From NCBI GenBank assembly GCA_045124315.1, contig JBGVLO010000101.1, positions 1 through 20,086 of the forward strand: a DNA stretch of 20,086 nucleotides, read 5' to 3'. Of this stretch, positions 6,523 through 14,046 are shown in pieces. A program made the position numbers and the translations under genes. This DNA is from CAG-411 sp045124315. GTDB taxonomy: Bacteria > Bacillota > Clostridia > Lachnospirales > Lachnospiraceae. The notes beneath the pieces are model-generated. The model was not told the DNA's origin and did not search any database. It saw nothing but the letters and a program-made list of their open reading frames with translations. Position 1 is the stretch's first letter. Each line of letters begins with the position of its first letter.

Positions 6523-9273
6523 CTATATGTCACTTCTAATCATCTGCAAAAGCTCATCCGTCTTTTCCTGCAAAAGCTTTTTATCCCCAACTGCCTCCAC
6601 ATTCAGCCTGATAACAGGCTCAGTGTTGGACTTCCTGAGATTGAACCGCCACCTTTGATATGCCACAGACAGGCCATCTGTGTAATCCCGTACCCCGTCA
6701 GCATATTTGGTCTCCACATACTCCACCAGTCTGCTGGCAGACTCCGTGCTGGCCACCTTGCTGTTGATTTCACCGCTGCATGGATACATATCCAGCCGTT
6801 CCGCCAGCAGTTCGGACAGCTTCCTGCCGCTCTGCTGCAAAAGCTCCAGCACCAGAAGCCACGGAATCATGCCGCTGTCGCAGTACGCAAAATCCCTAAA
6901 ATAATGATGGGCGCTCATCTCACCGCCATAAACAGCATCCACTTCACGCATCTTTGCCTTGATAAAGGCATGGCCGCTGCGGCACATTACCGCCTCTCCG
7001 CTAAATTTACGGCATATATCCCGGGTATTCCAGTACACCCTCGGGTCATGGATTATCCTGGCACCCGGATACTTTTTCAAGAATGCCTCCGCCAGGAAAC
7101 CCACCATATAATAGCCCTCAATCATGCCACCCTCCTCGTCAAAGAGGAAGCAGCGGTCAAAGTCACCATCCCAGGCTATGCCCACATCGGCTCCGTATTT
7201 GCGGACAACATCGGCAGTAGCATCCCGGTTCTCCCTGAGCAATGGATTTGGCACACCGTTAGGGAAATTGCCATCCGGCTGGTTATGCACCTTGATAAAC
7301 TCAAAAGGCAGCTTCTCCGCCAGCACATCCAGCACCGGCCCGGCTGCACCATTGCCTGCGTTAACCACCACCCGGAGCCTGCGCCCCTGCTGCTCCGCAA
7401 GGCTCTCCATGGCATCCACATCGATATACCCCAGCAAGTGTTCAATATATTCCGGCAGGATATCATGAACCTCCGCGCAGCCAGCTTCACCAGCCATCAG
7501 CTCCTGCAACACGGCAGGCTCCCTGCTGCACAGTTCTTCCAGCTCCCTCAGTCCGCTGGTCTCGGACACAGGCCTGGCACCACTTCTGACCAGCTTAAAG
7601 CCGTTATAGGCCTTGGGATTGTGGCTGGCCGTAATCATGATTCCCCCATCCAGCTTCAGATGAGCAGCAGCAAAATAAATCATCTCCGTGCCGCATTGCC
7701 CAATATCCACCACATCACAGCCTGCCTCTGTCAAACCTTTGACAAGGGCTTTCTTTAATGATGGCCCGGACAGACGGATATCATGGCCTACGACAATACG
7801 CAGCCTGGAACTTCCTCTGCCATCGCTATTGCCACTATCTAACATCTCATCATTTTCGATTATGTCCTTAAAATACCTGCCAATGCGATAAGCCAGTTCC
7901 TCATTGACCTGGGTAGGATAAATCCCCCGGATATCCCCCTTGCCGAAGCACTTCGTATCCGGCTCAAAATCATGCTTTATCTTATCGCTGACACTGATAT
8001 CCCTGCCCAGCTGCACCTCCAGAAGCTTCAGCTCCGTGTCCGCAAAAACAGTGTGCTTGCAGCCTGCCGGCATATTTACCATATCACCGGCCTTGATATT
8101 CTGCATTTCCCCATCAATAATCGTATGTCCATAGCCTGACAGTACCGTCCACACCTCATCCCGGTGCTGATGGCTGTGATAATTCATGCTGTGCCCCCTA
8201 TTCAGAGTCACAATCACCGTCAGGCTGCCTTCCTCAACGCTGAGCACCCGGTAATTTCCCCAGCTCTTATCTGCAAACATCACCTGCTGTCCAAGATTAT
8301 CCACATAAGGCTTTATATGAGCACTTTTTTCCTTGTCACTGACCAGGATTCCCTCCGGAGAAGCAGAAATCACCACATCCTTCAAGCCCATAGCCAGCAC
8401 AGGCAGATTCAGCTCATTTAATATATGCACATTTTCGCAGGTGTCATTTTCCACCACATTGCCAATATAGTTTTCGTCCATAGCCTCAGTCAGGGTATTC
8501 CATGTGCCCAGATCTTTCCACTGACCGGCAAACCGCATCACCTGAATATGAGCTTCCTGCTCCACCACGGCATAATCAAAGCTGATTTTCTTCAAGCTGG
8601 CATACCTGGCAAACAAATCATGATAATCCGTAAAATCAATCAGCTTATGTGCCTTGTCCAGCAAATACCTCAGCTTGAAGGCAAAAACACCGCCATTCCA
8701 CAAAGCCCCCTGCCGGATATACTCCCTGGCAGTTGCTTCATCAGGCTTTTCCTTGAAGGTACGCACCTGGCTGACTTCACCGCCATCTGACGGAATAATA
8801 TAACCGTATTTTTCACTGGGATAAGTAGGCTCAATCCCCATCAGCACCAAGTTCGCCTCACCCTTATCCACCTGCTGGCAGAGTCTGCCCAAGGCCGCAA
8901 AATACTCATCCTCCACCAACGGGTCTACAGGACAGACCACCACCGACTCGTCAATATCAACATGCTTAACATCAGCCAGATAGGCTGCCGACAAGGCAAT
9001 AGCCGGAAAAGTATCCCGGCGGCATGGCTCTACGGAAATCCCTACCTGCTCCCCCAGCTGATTGAGGATAGAAGAAACCTGTGACCTAGAAGTGGCAACC
9101 GTCACATCTGCCTCCGGCAGTACGGACTTAATCTGCCTGTACACCCGCTGCACCATAGACTCATACTTTCCCGATTCAGTCTTAAAAATCTTGATAAACT
9201 GCTTGGAGCGTATATCGTTGGACAGAGGCCAAAGCCTTTTCCCAGAACCTCCCGAAAGTAAAACTATGTGCAT
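6523..9273 (-). CDS. manC: Fused mannose-1-phosphate guanylyltransferase/mannose-6-phosphate isomerase and phosphomannomutase (ManC-ManB)
   Basis: 916 residues in one uninterrupted frame, ATG 9273 with GAGGT 7 bases upstream. Residues 1 to about 435 are a type II GMP-PMI: LSGGSGKRLWPLS at the N terminus, FKEKPD (173-178), WNGGVFAF, and the cupin isomerase motif MNYHSHQHRDEVWTV (363-377) with MPAGCKHT (401-408). Residues from about 440 are an alpha-D-phosphohexomutase: TASHNP with the phosphoserine (548-553), metal-binding DGDFDR (702-707), sugar-binding GEMS (784-787) and phosphate-binding RKSNTEP (880-886). Together they would convert fructose-6-P through mannose-6-P and mannose-1-P to GDP-mannose. 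The fusion is unusual, since manC and manB are normally separate genes. A Ser/Gly-rich insert (SGNSDGRGSS, 480-489) lies early in the mutase. The gene is GC-richer than the glycosyltransferases, and the nuclease gene separates it from ugd. Confidence 0.93.
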   Translation of the reverse strand: MHIVLLSGGSGKRLWPLSNDIRSKQFIKIFKTESGKYESMVQRVYRQIKSVLPEADVTVATSRSQVSSILNQLGEQVGISVEPCRRDTFPAIALSAAYLADVKHVDIDESVVVCPVDPLVEDEYFAALGRLCQQVDKGEANLVLMGIEPTYPSEKYGYIIPSDGGEVSQVRTFKEKPDEATAREYIRQGALWNGGVFAFKLRYLLDKAHKLIDFTDYHDLFARYASLKKISFDYAVVEQEAHIQVMRFAGQWKDLGTWNTLTEAMDENYIGNVVENDTCENVHILNELNLPVLAMGLKDVVISASPEGILVSDKEKSAHIKPYVDNLGQQVMFADKSWGNYRVLSVEEGSLTVIVTLNRGHSMNYHSHQHRDEVWTVLSGYGHTIIDGEMQNIKAGDMVNMPAGCKHTVFADTELKLLEVQLGRDISVSDKIKHDFEPDTKCFGKGDIRGIYPTQVNEELAYRIGRYFKDIIENDEMLDSGNSDGRGSSRLRIVVGHDIRLSGPSLKKALVKGLTEAGCDVVDIGQCGTEMIYFAAAHLKLDGGIMITASHNPKAYNGFKLVRSGARPVSETSGLRELEELCSREPAVLQELMAGEAGCAEVHDILPEYIEHLLGYIDVDAMESLAEQQGRRLRVVVNAGNGAAGPVLDVLAEKLPFEFIKVHNQPDGNFPNGVPNPLLRENRDATADVVRKYGADVGIAWDGDFDRCFLFDEEGGMIEGYYMVGFLAEAFLKKYPGARIIHDPRVYWNTRDICRKFSGEAVMCRSGHAFIKAKMREVDAVYGGEMSAHHYFRDFAYCDSGMIPWLLVLELLQQSGRKLSELLAERLDMYPCSGEINSKVASTESASRLVEYVETKYADGVRDYTDGLSVAYQRWRFNLRKSNTEPVIRLNVEAVGDKKLLQEKTDELLQMIRSDI

Positions 9274-9636
9274 ACCATCTACCTCATTTCCTCACAAATA
9301 CTGATAAAATCTGACTTCTATCTCAAACCACCTGCATAAAATCTTTACACAATGTACAATCATCTCTTGATTGCGGTCATTTGGGCTCTTTTTCATTAAC
9401 TTTTACATATAACACTTAAAAATATTCTTCTATTTCCCTAAAAGTTCTTCATAGCTAAGGTTAAAACGCTATGCAATGCGCATAAATTGTTATAAAATTA
9501 AAGCAAGAAATTTCTTATCTGTATGATTTCATATGGCTCTCTAGGACTCTATATGAAAAATCTATCTATGCAAAAATGCAGGCCTGCAAACATACAAATC
9601 CATATCACTTTGTGATATAATAAAGGAGGAAGTACG
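9274..9636. other. 363-bp divergent intergenic region with several palindromes
   Basis: No coding sequence is convincing here. The region separates manCB (- strand) from the Rpn gene (+ strand) and must hold the Rpn promoter. If the Rpn insertion uncouples manCB from ugd, it must also hold a promoter for manCB and the downstream genes. I see three perfect palindromes: AAGAAATTTCTT (9505-9516), TGCAGGCCTGCA (9577-9588) and the ATATCAC/GTGATAT pair (9602-9618). TCATAT...ATATGA also flanks a 16-nt stretch around 9527-9554. A possible extended -10 (TATAAA at 9491) lacks a good -35. No promoter is assigned with confidence. Confidence 0.5.
9602..9618. promoter_or_regulatory. Operator-like inverted repeat abutting the Rpn ribosome binding site
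   Basis: ATATCAC-TTT-GTGATAT is a perfect 7-bp inverted repeat. It overlaps TATAAT (9616-9621) and is immediately followed by AAAGGAGG (9622-9629). If TATAAT were a working -10, transcription would start inside the Shine-Dalgarno, so a role as operator or as an RNA hairpin controlling access to the ribosome binding site is equally plausible. Confidence 0.4.
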
Positions 9637-10638
9637 TTGCCCTATATCAAAACAACCCTGGCCAAAGACATTGAGGCTGAAAACCTCGACATACGCTACG
9701 ACAGGAGTGTCAATCGTGTCCTAGGCAATATCCCGTTGCTGGCGCCCATCACCAAATACACCGTCAAGGAACTGAAAGATTATTCCATTCCCATGGTTGA
9801 ACAATGCATTGATGCAGACTCAATCCAAATAAATCAGGTATTTGTGGAACCGGGGCTCACCTACAGGAAAATTGTCAATGATGAGCTGGAAAACAAAAAC
9901 CCAGGCGAAGGCCCCGTCATTGTTGACATCCGCTTTACCATTACCCTGCCCGGTGGCAGCAAAACAAAAATCATCATCAACATCGAGGCCCAGCAGAAAA
10001 GCAATCCCGGCTACAGCCTCCTGAACCGCGGCATCTTCTACGCAGCACGGCTTATCTCAGCCCAGCTCTCCGTGGAGTTTACCAACGACGGCTCTGACAA
10101 GGAGCAGTACGACAACATCAAGAAAGTCTACAGCATCTGGATTTGCATGGACTGCCCGGAGGACAAGAAGGACTCAATCATCAATTATTCCTTTGAGCCA
10201 CATATCATCTATCAGGGCAACGACAAACTAAAGCTGTACAAAAACTGCGACCTGATGAATATCACCTTCATCCATCTCAGCGGCAAGCCTGACCAAAGCC
10301 ACCACCAGCTTATTTCCATGCTGGATATCCTGCTTGCCAGGATGGACACAGAAACCAAGAAAAAGATATTACAGGAAGAACATAACCTTCCTATGACTAT
10401 CAAGTTAGAAAAGGAGATGAATGACATGTGCAATTTAAGTTCAGGTATTCGTGAAGAAGGAATTCGTGATGGCATACTAATTGGCGAACGTAATGGCGAG
10501 ATTAAAGGTAGAATTGAAGGTAAGTTAGAAACCATACGCAATATGATCATGGATGGATTTACCACCATCGAATCACTCAACGCTACAGGCCGCTACACAA
10601 CGGAAGAACTGGATGCTGTTGCTGCCAGTCTGCGCTAA
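9637..10638 (+). CDS. Rpn-family recombination-promoting nuclease / PD-(D/E)XK nuclease family transposase
   Basis: 333 residues from TTG 9637, preceded by AAAGGAGG with 7-base spacing. The PD-(D/E)XK core is visible: D97 in VIVDIRF, then E117 and Q119 in IIINIEAQQ, followed by the helix GYSLLNRGIFYAARLISAQL. These match the catalytic D...ExQ of the family. The tail (about 265-300) carries glycine-spaced repeats of the GIREEGIRDG type and a short helical end. Rpn proteins are DNA endonucleases that stimulate RecA-independent recombination in E. coli, and some restrict phage. The gene lies alone on the + strand inside a - strand polysaccharide operon and has its own terminator, so it is an insertion. 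Composition shifts after about 10380, where the tail becomes more AT-rich. It appears intact. Confidence 0.88.
   Translation: MPYIKTTLAKDIEAENLDIRYDRSVNRVLGNIPLLAPITKYTVKELKDYSIPMVEQCIDADSIQINQVFVEPGLTYRKIVNDELENKNPGEGPVIVDIRFTITLPGGSKTKIIINIEAQQKSNPGYSLLNRGIFYAARLISAQLSVEFTNDGSDKEQYDNIKKVYSIWICMDCPEDKKDSIINYSFEPHIIYQGNDKLKLYKNCDLMNITFIHLSGKPDQSHHQLISMLDILLARMDTETKKKILQEEHNLPMTIKLEKEMNDMCNLSSGIREEGIRDGILIGERNGEIKGRIEGKLETIRNMIMDGFTTIESLNATGRYTTEELDAVAASLR
10426..10638 (+). CDS. Possible internal in-frame small protein (RpnS-like C-terminal product)
   Basis: Within the Rpn gene, AAAAGGAG at 10409-10416 is followed 9 bases later by ATG 10426, in frame with the full protein (codon 264). Translation from it would give 70 residues beginning MCNLSSGIREEGIRDG and ending with the normal stop. 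Published work on E. coli Rpn proteins describes genes-within-genes whose C-terminal products bind and inhibit the full-length nuclease; this is the same arrangement. Seen: site, spacing, frame. Inferred: that it is translated and acts as an antitoxin. Strong SD-like sequences can occur by chance in a KEM-coding stretch. Confidence 0.4.
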   Translation: MCNLSSGIREEGIRDGILIGERNGEIKGRIEGKLETIRNMIMDGFTTIESLNATGRYTTEELDAVAASLR

Positions 10639-10667
10639 ATCGTCTGCTCTCTATACTGTACCCAATG

Positions 10668-10714
10668 AGCTAGTGCTAACCCAAATAAAACTGTTAGCAC
10701 CCGTGTAACTAGCT
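10668..10714. repeat. Long imperfect inverted repeat after the Rpn gene
   Basis: GTGCTAAC (10673-10680) pairs with GTTAGCAC (10693-10700) across 12 bases. Outside it AGCTA (10668-10672) pairs with TAGCT (10710-10714) with a 9-base bulge on the right. No T tract follows, so it is not a standard terminator. It could be the end structure of a mobile unit or an RNA hairpin. Confidence 0.5.
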
Positions 10715-10733
10715 AAACATTACTCAGCCATCT

Positions 10734-10767
10734 AAAGCCGCAGACACAAATCTGCGGCTGTTATTTT
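10734..10767 (+). terminator. Rho-independent terminator after the Rpn gene (probably bidirectional, also closing ugd)
   Basis: AGCCGCAGA (10736-10744), loop CACAAA, TCTGCGGCT (10751-10759), then GTTATTTT on the + strand. It sits between the convergent ends of the Rpn gene and ugd. On the - strand the stem is followed by TTTAG only, a weak tract for ugd. The stem is the same nine bases found in the terminator after the Rpn fragment near 1405. Confidence 0.82.
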
Positions 10768-10778
10768 ACAATTTTTTC

Positions 10779-12026
10779 TTAATCTCTGCCAAACAAATCC
10801 CTTGTATAAACCTTATCTTTCACATCAGCAAGGCAACTATCATATCGATTGGCAATAATTACCTGAGAATCAAGCTTAAACTTCGCCAAATCATTAACCA
10901 CCCTGCTGCCAAAAAAAGTGCTGCCATCCGCCAGCGTAGGCTCATAAACAATTACCCTAGCACCTTTAGCCTTAATGCGCTTCATAATGCCCTGAATCGC
11001 ACTCTGCCGGAAATTATCTGAATTTGACTTCATGGTCAGGCGATACACACCAATAACAACATCATTTTCATAGCTGCTGTCATAATCCGTATTTTTTGAA
11101 TAACTATATGCACCTGCCAATTCCAGCACCCTGTCCGCTATAAAATCCTTTCGGGTACGATTGGACTCCACAATAGCAGACATCATATTCTGCGGCACAT
11201 CGGAATAATTTGCCAGCAGCTGCTTTGTATCCTTTGGCAGGCAGTAACCGCCATAGCCAAAAGACGGATTATTGTAATGGGTGCCGATACGCGGATCCAG
11301 GCAAACACCGCTGATGATCTCCGCCGTATTCAGCCCCTTCATCTCCCCATAAGTATCCAGCTCATTAAAATAAGCTACTCTTAACGCCAGATAAGTATTA
11401 GAAAACAGCTTAACGGCCTCAGCCTCTGTAAAGCCGATAATCAAGGTTTCAATGTCCGGCTTCAAGGCTGCCTCCTGCAAAAGAGCAGCAAATTTCCTTG
11501 CCTGCTCCATAAGCCGCTCATCATCTGTATCAGTACCCACGATAATTCTGGACGGATACAGGTTGTCATACAGGGCCTTGCTCTCACGCAAAAACTCAGG
11601 ACTGAATATAATATTTTTATTGCCAGTTTTCTCCCTTAGCTGCTTTGTAAACCCAACCGGCACTGTAGATTTAATCACTATCACAGTATCCGCATTAACA
11701 GCCATTACCTGCCGTATTACTGCCTCAACTGCGGAAGTATCAAAAAAATTCTTCTTGCTGTCATAATTTGTCGGTGCCGCAACAATGACAAAATCCGCAT
11801 CCCTATATGCTGCATCTCCATCCAAAGTAGCCAGTAAATCAAGTTCTTTCTCTGACAGATACTTCTCAATATACTCATCTCTTATAAGAGCCTTTTTATT
11901 ATTAATAGCTTCTACCTTCTTTGGCACAATATCCACAGCTGTTACCTGATTTCGCTGGGACAGCAAAACCGCCAGACTGAGTCCAACATATCCTGTACCT
12001 GCAACTGCAATTTTACAATCTCCCAT
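10779..12026 (-). CDS. ugd: UDP-glucose 6-dehydrogenase
   Basis: 415 residues, ATG 12026 with GGGAGAGG 7 bases upstream. The N-terminal NAD-binding Rossmann motif is GTGYVG (11-16). SPEFLRE (142-148) lies in the substrate-binding region, and the catalytic cysteine is C262 in FGYGGYCLPKDTKQL. Length and motifs fit the short-form bacterial UDP-glucose/nucleotide-sugar dehydrogenases, which oxidise UDP-glucose to UDP-glucuronate with two NAD+. The product would feed glucuronate into the polymer. UDP-ManNAc dehydrogenase is a less likely alternative, as the sequence follows the Ugd rather than the WecC pattern. It follows the upstream glycosyltransferase after only 15 bases. It is more GC-balanced than that neighbour and is the last gene before the Rpn insertion. 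Confidence 0.92.
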   Translation of the reverse strand: MGDCKIAVAGTGYVGLSLAVLLSQRNQVTAVDIVPKKVEAINNKKALIRDEYIEKYLSEKELDLLATLDGDAAYRDADFVIVAAPTNYDSKKNFFDTSAVEAVIRQVMAVNADTVIVIKSTVPVGFTKQLREKTGNKNIIFSPEFLRESKALYDNLYPSRIIVGTDTDDERLMEQARKFAALLQEAALKPDIETLIIGFTEAEAVKLFSNTYLALRVAYFNELDTYGEMKGLNTAEIISGVCLDPRIGTHYNNPSFGYGGYCLPKDTKQLLANYSDVPQNMMSAIVESNRTRKDFIADRVLELAGAYSYSKNTDYDSSYENDVVIGVYRLTMKSNSDNFRQSAIQGIMKRIKAKGARVIVYEPTLADGSTFFGSRVVNDLAKFKLDSQVIIANRYDSCLADVKDKVYTRDLFGRD

Positions 12027-12041
12027 CTTATAACCTCTCCC

Positions 12042-13028
12042 TTATGGTTTGTAAAAGGCTTTTATTGCCTTATGAATAGCAAATATATAACGCACCATAC
12101 TATATGGTAAATGGCAAACAAGCATCTTGAAAAAATCTTTTATTGTTTTGTAATAAGTAATACTTTTTATTAGATCATATTTTAGCTCTTTTTGTTCTTT
12201 TTCAAAAAAGCTTTGAGAGTTGATATCACATACCTTTACTATACCTAATAATAAGTCTATTCTTTTCTGATAAAAGTGCTTTTTTATTAAGCTATGTAAC
12301 ATATCATCACGTTGCCAATATTTATCCTCATAAAAATACTTTCTAGCTAAATAAGAATCATAGAAATATTTAAATGAAAGATTATAACTTGTACTTGTAT
12401 TTCTAGTATAGTAATGATATGAAACACTTCCGCCAAATACCAAACTATTTGCTCTTTTCAATATATTCCAAAAAGCAATGGAACCCTCTCCCATAATCAT
12501 GCCTTCATTAAGACGTACACCATCCCATAGTTTTCTTTTACTCAAGCTCCCCCAAACCTCCCATATTGGATGCTCCCATGACAAAGTTTGAGCTAAATAA
12601 TCAAAAGGATTAAGTCTTTGTTCAGCATCAGCCATAACATAAGGTGATTCTTTTCCATCTGAAAAATTTTTTATTATATTGCTAATATATATATCTGAAT
12701 TATATTTCTTGATAGTAAATATTGCATAGTTTATCCAATCTAAATCCAGCCAGTCATCTCCATCAACAAAAACTATATAGTCACCACAAGCAACATCTAA
12801 GCCTTTATTTCGAGCTTTACTAGCACCACCATTTTGTTCATGAAAAACCTTCACCCTGTCATCTAGCTTGGAAAATTCATCACATATATGTGAACTATCA
12901 TCTGTTGAGCCATCATCAATTAACAATATCTCAATATTTTTATATGATTGTTTGCACAATGATTGAACGCACTTTTCAAGACAGTTTTCAATATTATATA
13001 CGGGTACGATTATACTAACCTTTTCCAA
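12042..13028 (-). CDS. Glycosyltransferase family 2 protein
   Basis: The start is taken as TTG 13028, with GGAGAGAGG just upstream in the gap after the preceding gene; a TTG at 13064 would extend it 12 residues without a good site. 328 residues. GT-A motifs: VSIIVPVYNIENCLEKCV, LIDDGSTDDS (DDG at about 38-40), NGGASKARNKG and the DxD-like VDGDDW (about 89-92). The C-terminal half has the EVWGSLSKRKLW segment in place of the more usual 'W.K.YRR'. Expected to be a cytoplasmic, membrane-associated transferase that extends the repeat unit. Very AT-rich, in contrast to ugd right after it, so the border between serotype-specific and shared DNA probably runs between these two genes. Confidence 0.87.
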   Translation of the reverse strand: MEKVSIIVPVYNIENCLEKCVQSLCKQSYKNIEILLIDDGSTDDSSHICDEFSKLDDRVKVFHEQNGGASKARNKGLDVACGDYIVFVDGDDWLDLDWINYAIFTIKKYNSDIYISNIIKNFSDGKESPYVMADAEQRLNPFDYLAQTLSWEHPIWEVWGSLSKRKLWDGVRLNEGMIMGEGSIAFWNILKRANSLVFGGSVSYHYYTRNTSTSYNLSFKYFYDSYLARKYFYEDKYWQRDDMLHSLIKKHFYQKRIDLLLGIVKVCDINSQSFFEKEQKELKYDLIKSITYYKTIKDFFKMLVCHLPYSMVRYIFAIHKAIKAFYKP

Positions 13029-13064
13029 AGTGCCTCTCTCCTTCCACTGCCTAATAATAAGCAA

Positions 13065-14009
13065 TTATCCAGACACAAGCAGACGTTTTAAAACTTCAGG
13101 ATACAGCTCACACAATGAGTTAAATTGAACGTCGTTTCCACCCTCTCTCACATTGTGTGATAAAAGCGTATTCTCACCAGAAATTTCCTTATCCGGATTG
13201 ACATATAAAAGCTTATATGCACCTTTAGGAACCATCTTTATTTTTGTCCCCTGCAAAACCGCCATGACATAAAACCAAATATCATCCGCTTTAGGACAAT
13301 ATCGCATAAATATGTCTTCTCTCAATACGTCCTTGTATAACAAAGTTGAATCATACATAACACCTCCAACCCCTGTCAAAAAATTTAAATATGACGGATT
13401 AGAGGGCACTGTTTTGACTGCAAAATCCCAATCAGAATACGGAGCGATTTTTTTGTCACATATTCTTACTCTGTGAACTCTATGTGCAACTATACAATCA
13501 GGATTATTACTATATTCCGTATATAAATCTTCTACTAATGTTTTAGGATAAAAAATATCGTCATCTACAGTAATAATCAAACTACCAGGATACTGCTGCA
13601 ATGTGGGAATAAGCTTCGTATATGAACCTATATCTTTTACAAATTTTATTAACAATCCATTTTCTCGCAATTTCAACAAATCTTTTGGTAAATCTTTTTC
13701 TCGAAGCTTAAACTTATCTTCCCCCAACCATAAAATAATTTTATTTGGCTTGATTGTTTGCTGCATTAAAGAAAAAATCGTATACTTTACATCGTTTATC
13801 CGGGCAGGAAATGAAGTTAGTGATACAATTATTTGTTTACCATCAATACGTTTCTGAATTCCTTGTTCAGAAAAATCAGCAATTTCTTTATCTAGAAGGC
13901 TTTTCCTTAGTTTAGGTTGTTTTAATAACCAAATTCTTTTATTTATAATACTGATAATAGTATATAGGGAGCTATATTTCTGTATAAAGAGTTGTATTTT
14001 ATTTTTCAA
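13065..14009 (-). CDS. Glycosyltransferase of an atypical GT-A-like family (DDD motif)
   Basis: The longest frame (to 14153) would overlap the upstream gene by 107 bases. TTG 14009 has GGAG 8 bases before it in the 37-base gap and is taken as the start, giving 314 residues. The protein lacks the usual 'SIIVPVYN' opening. It shows IIVSLTSFPARI (about 60-71), a basic-aromatic segment with IKPNKIILWLGEDKF, IITVDDDIFYP with the acidic triad at about 149-151, GVGGVMY (213-219) and PKADDIWF (239-246). This set occurs in capsule-locus proteins annotated only as glycosyltransferases. The DDD triad would bind the metal and nucleotide sugar. Donor unknown. No signal peptide or clear membrane span. Confidence 0.75.
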   Translation of the reverse strand: MKNKIQLFIQKYSSLYTIISIINKRIWLLKQPKLRKSLLDKEIADFSEQGIQKRIDGKQIIVSLTSFPARINDVKYTIFSLMQQTIKPNKIILWLGEDKFKLREKDLPKDLLKLRENGLLIKFVKDIGSYTKLIPTLQQYPGSLIITVDDDIFYPKTLVEDLYTEYSNNPDCIVAHRVHRVRICDKKIAPYSDWDFAVKTVPSNPSYLNFLTGVGGVMYDSTLLYKDVLREDIFMRYCPKADDIWFYVMAVLQGTKIKMVPKGAYKLLYVNPDKEISGENTLLSHNVREGGNDVQFNSLCELYPEVLKRLLVSG

Positions 14010-14046
14010 AAGAATCTCTCCATCTGTATTATGTTTTATAGTATAA

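Noticed and set aside
6655..7758. 367-codon open frame on the + strand
   Set aside because: Antisense to the ManB half of the fusion, where GC-biased codons keep the opposite strand open; the translation has no recognisable motif.
10212..10580. 122-codon open frame on the - strand inside the Rpn gene
   Set aside because: Antisense shadow of a gene with clear catalytic motifs; composition is serine/isoleucine-rich without any domain.
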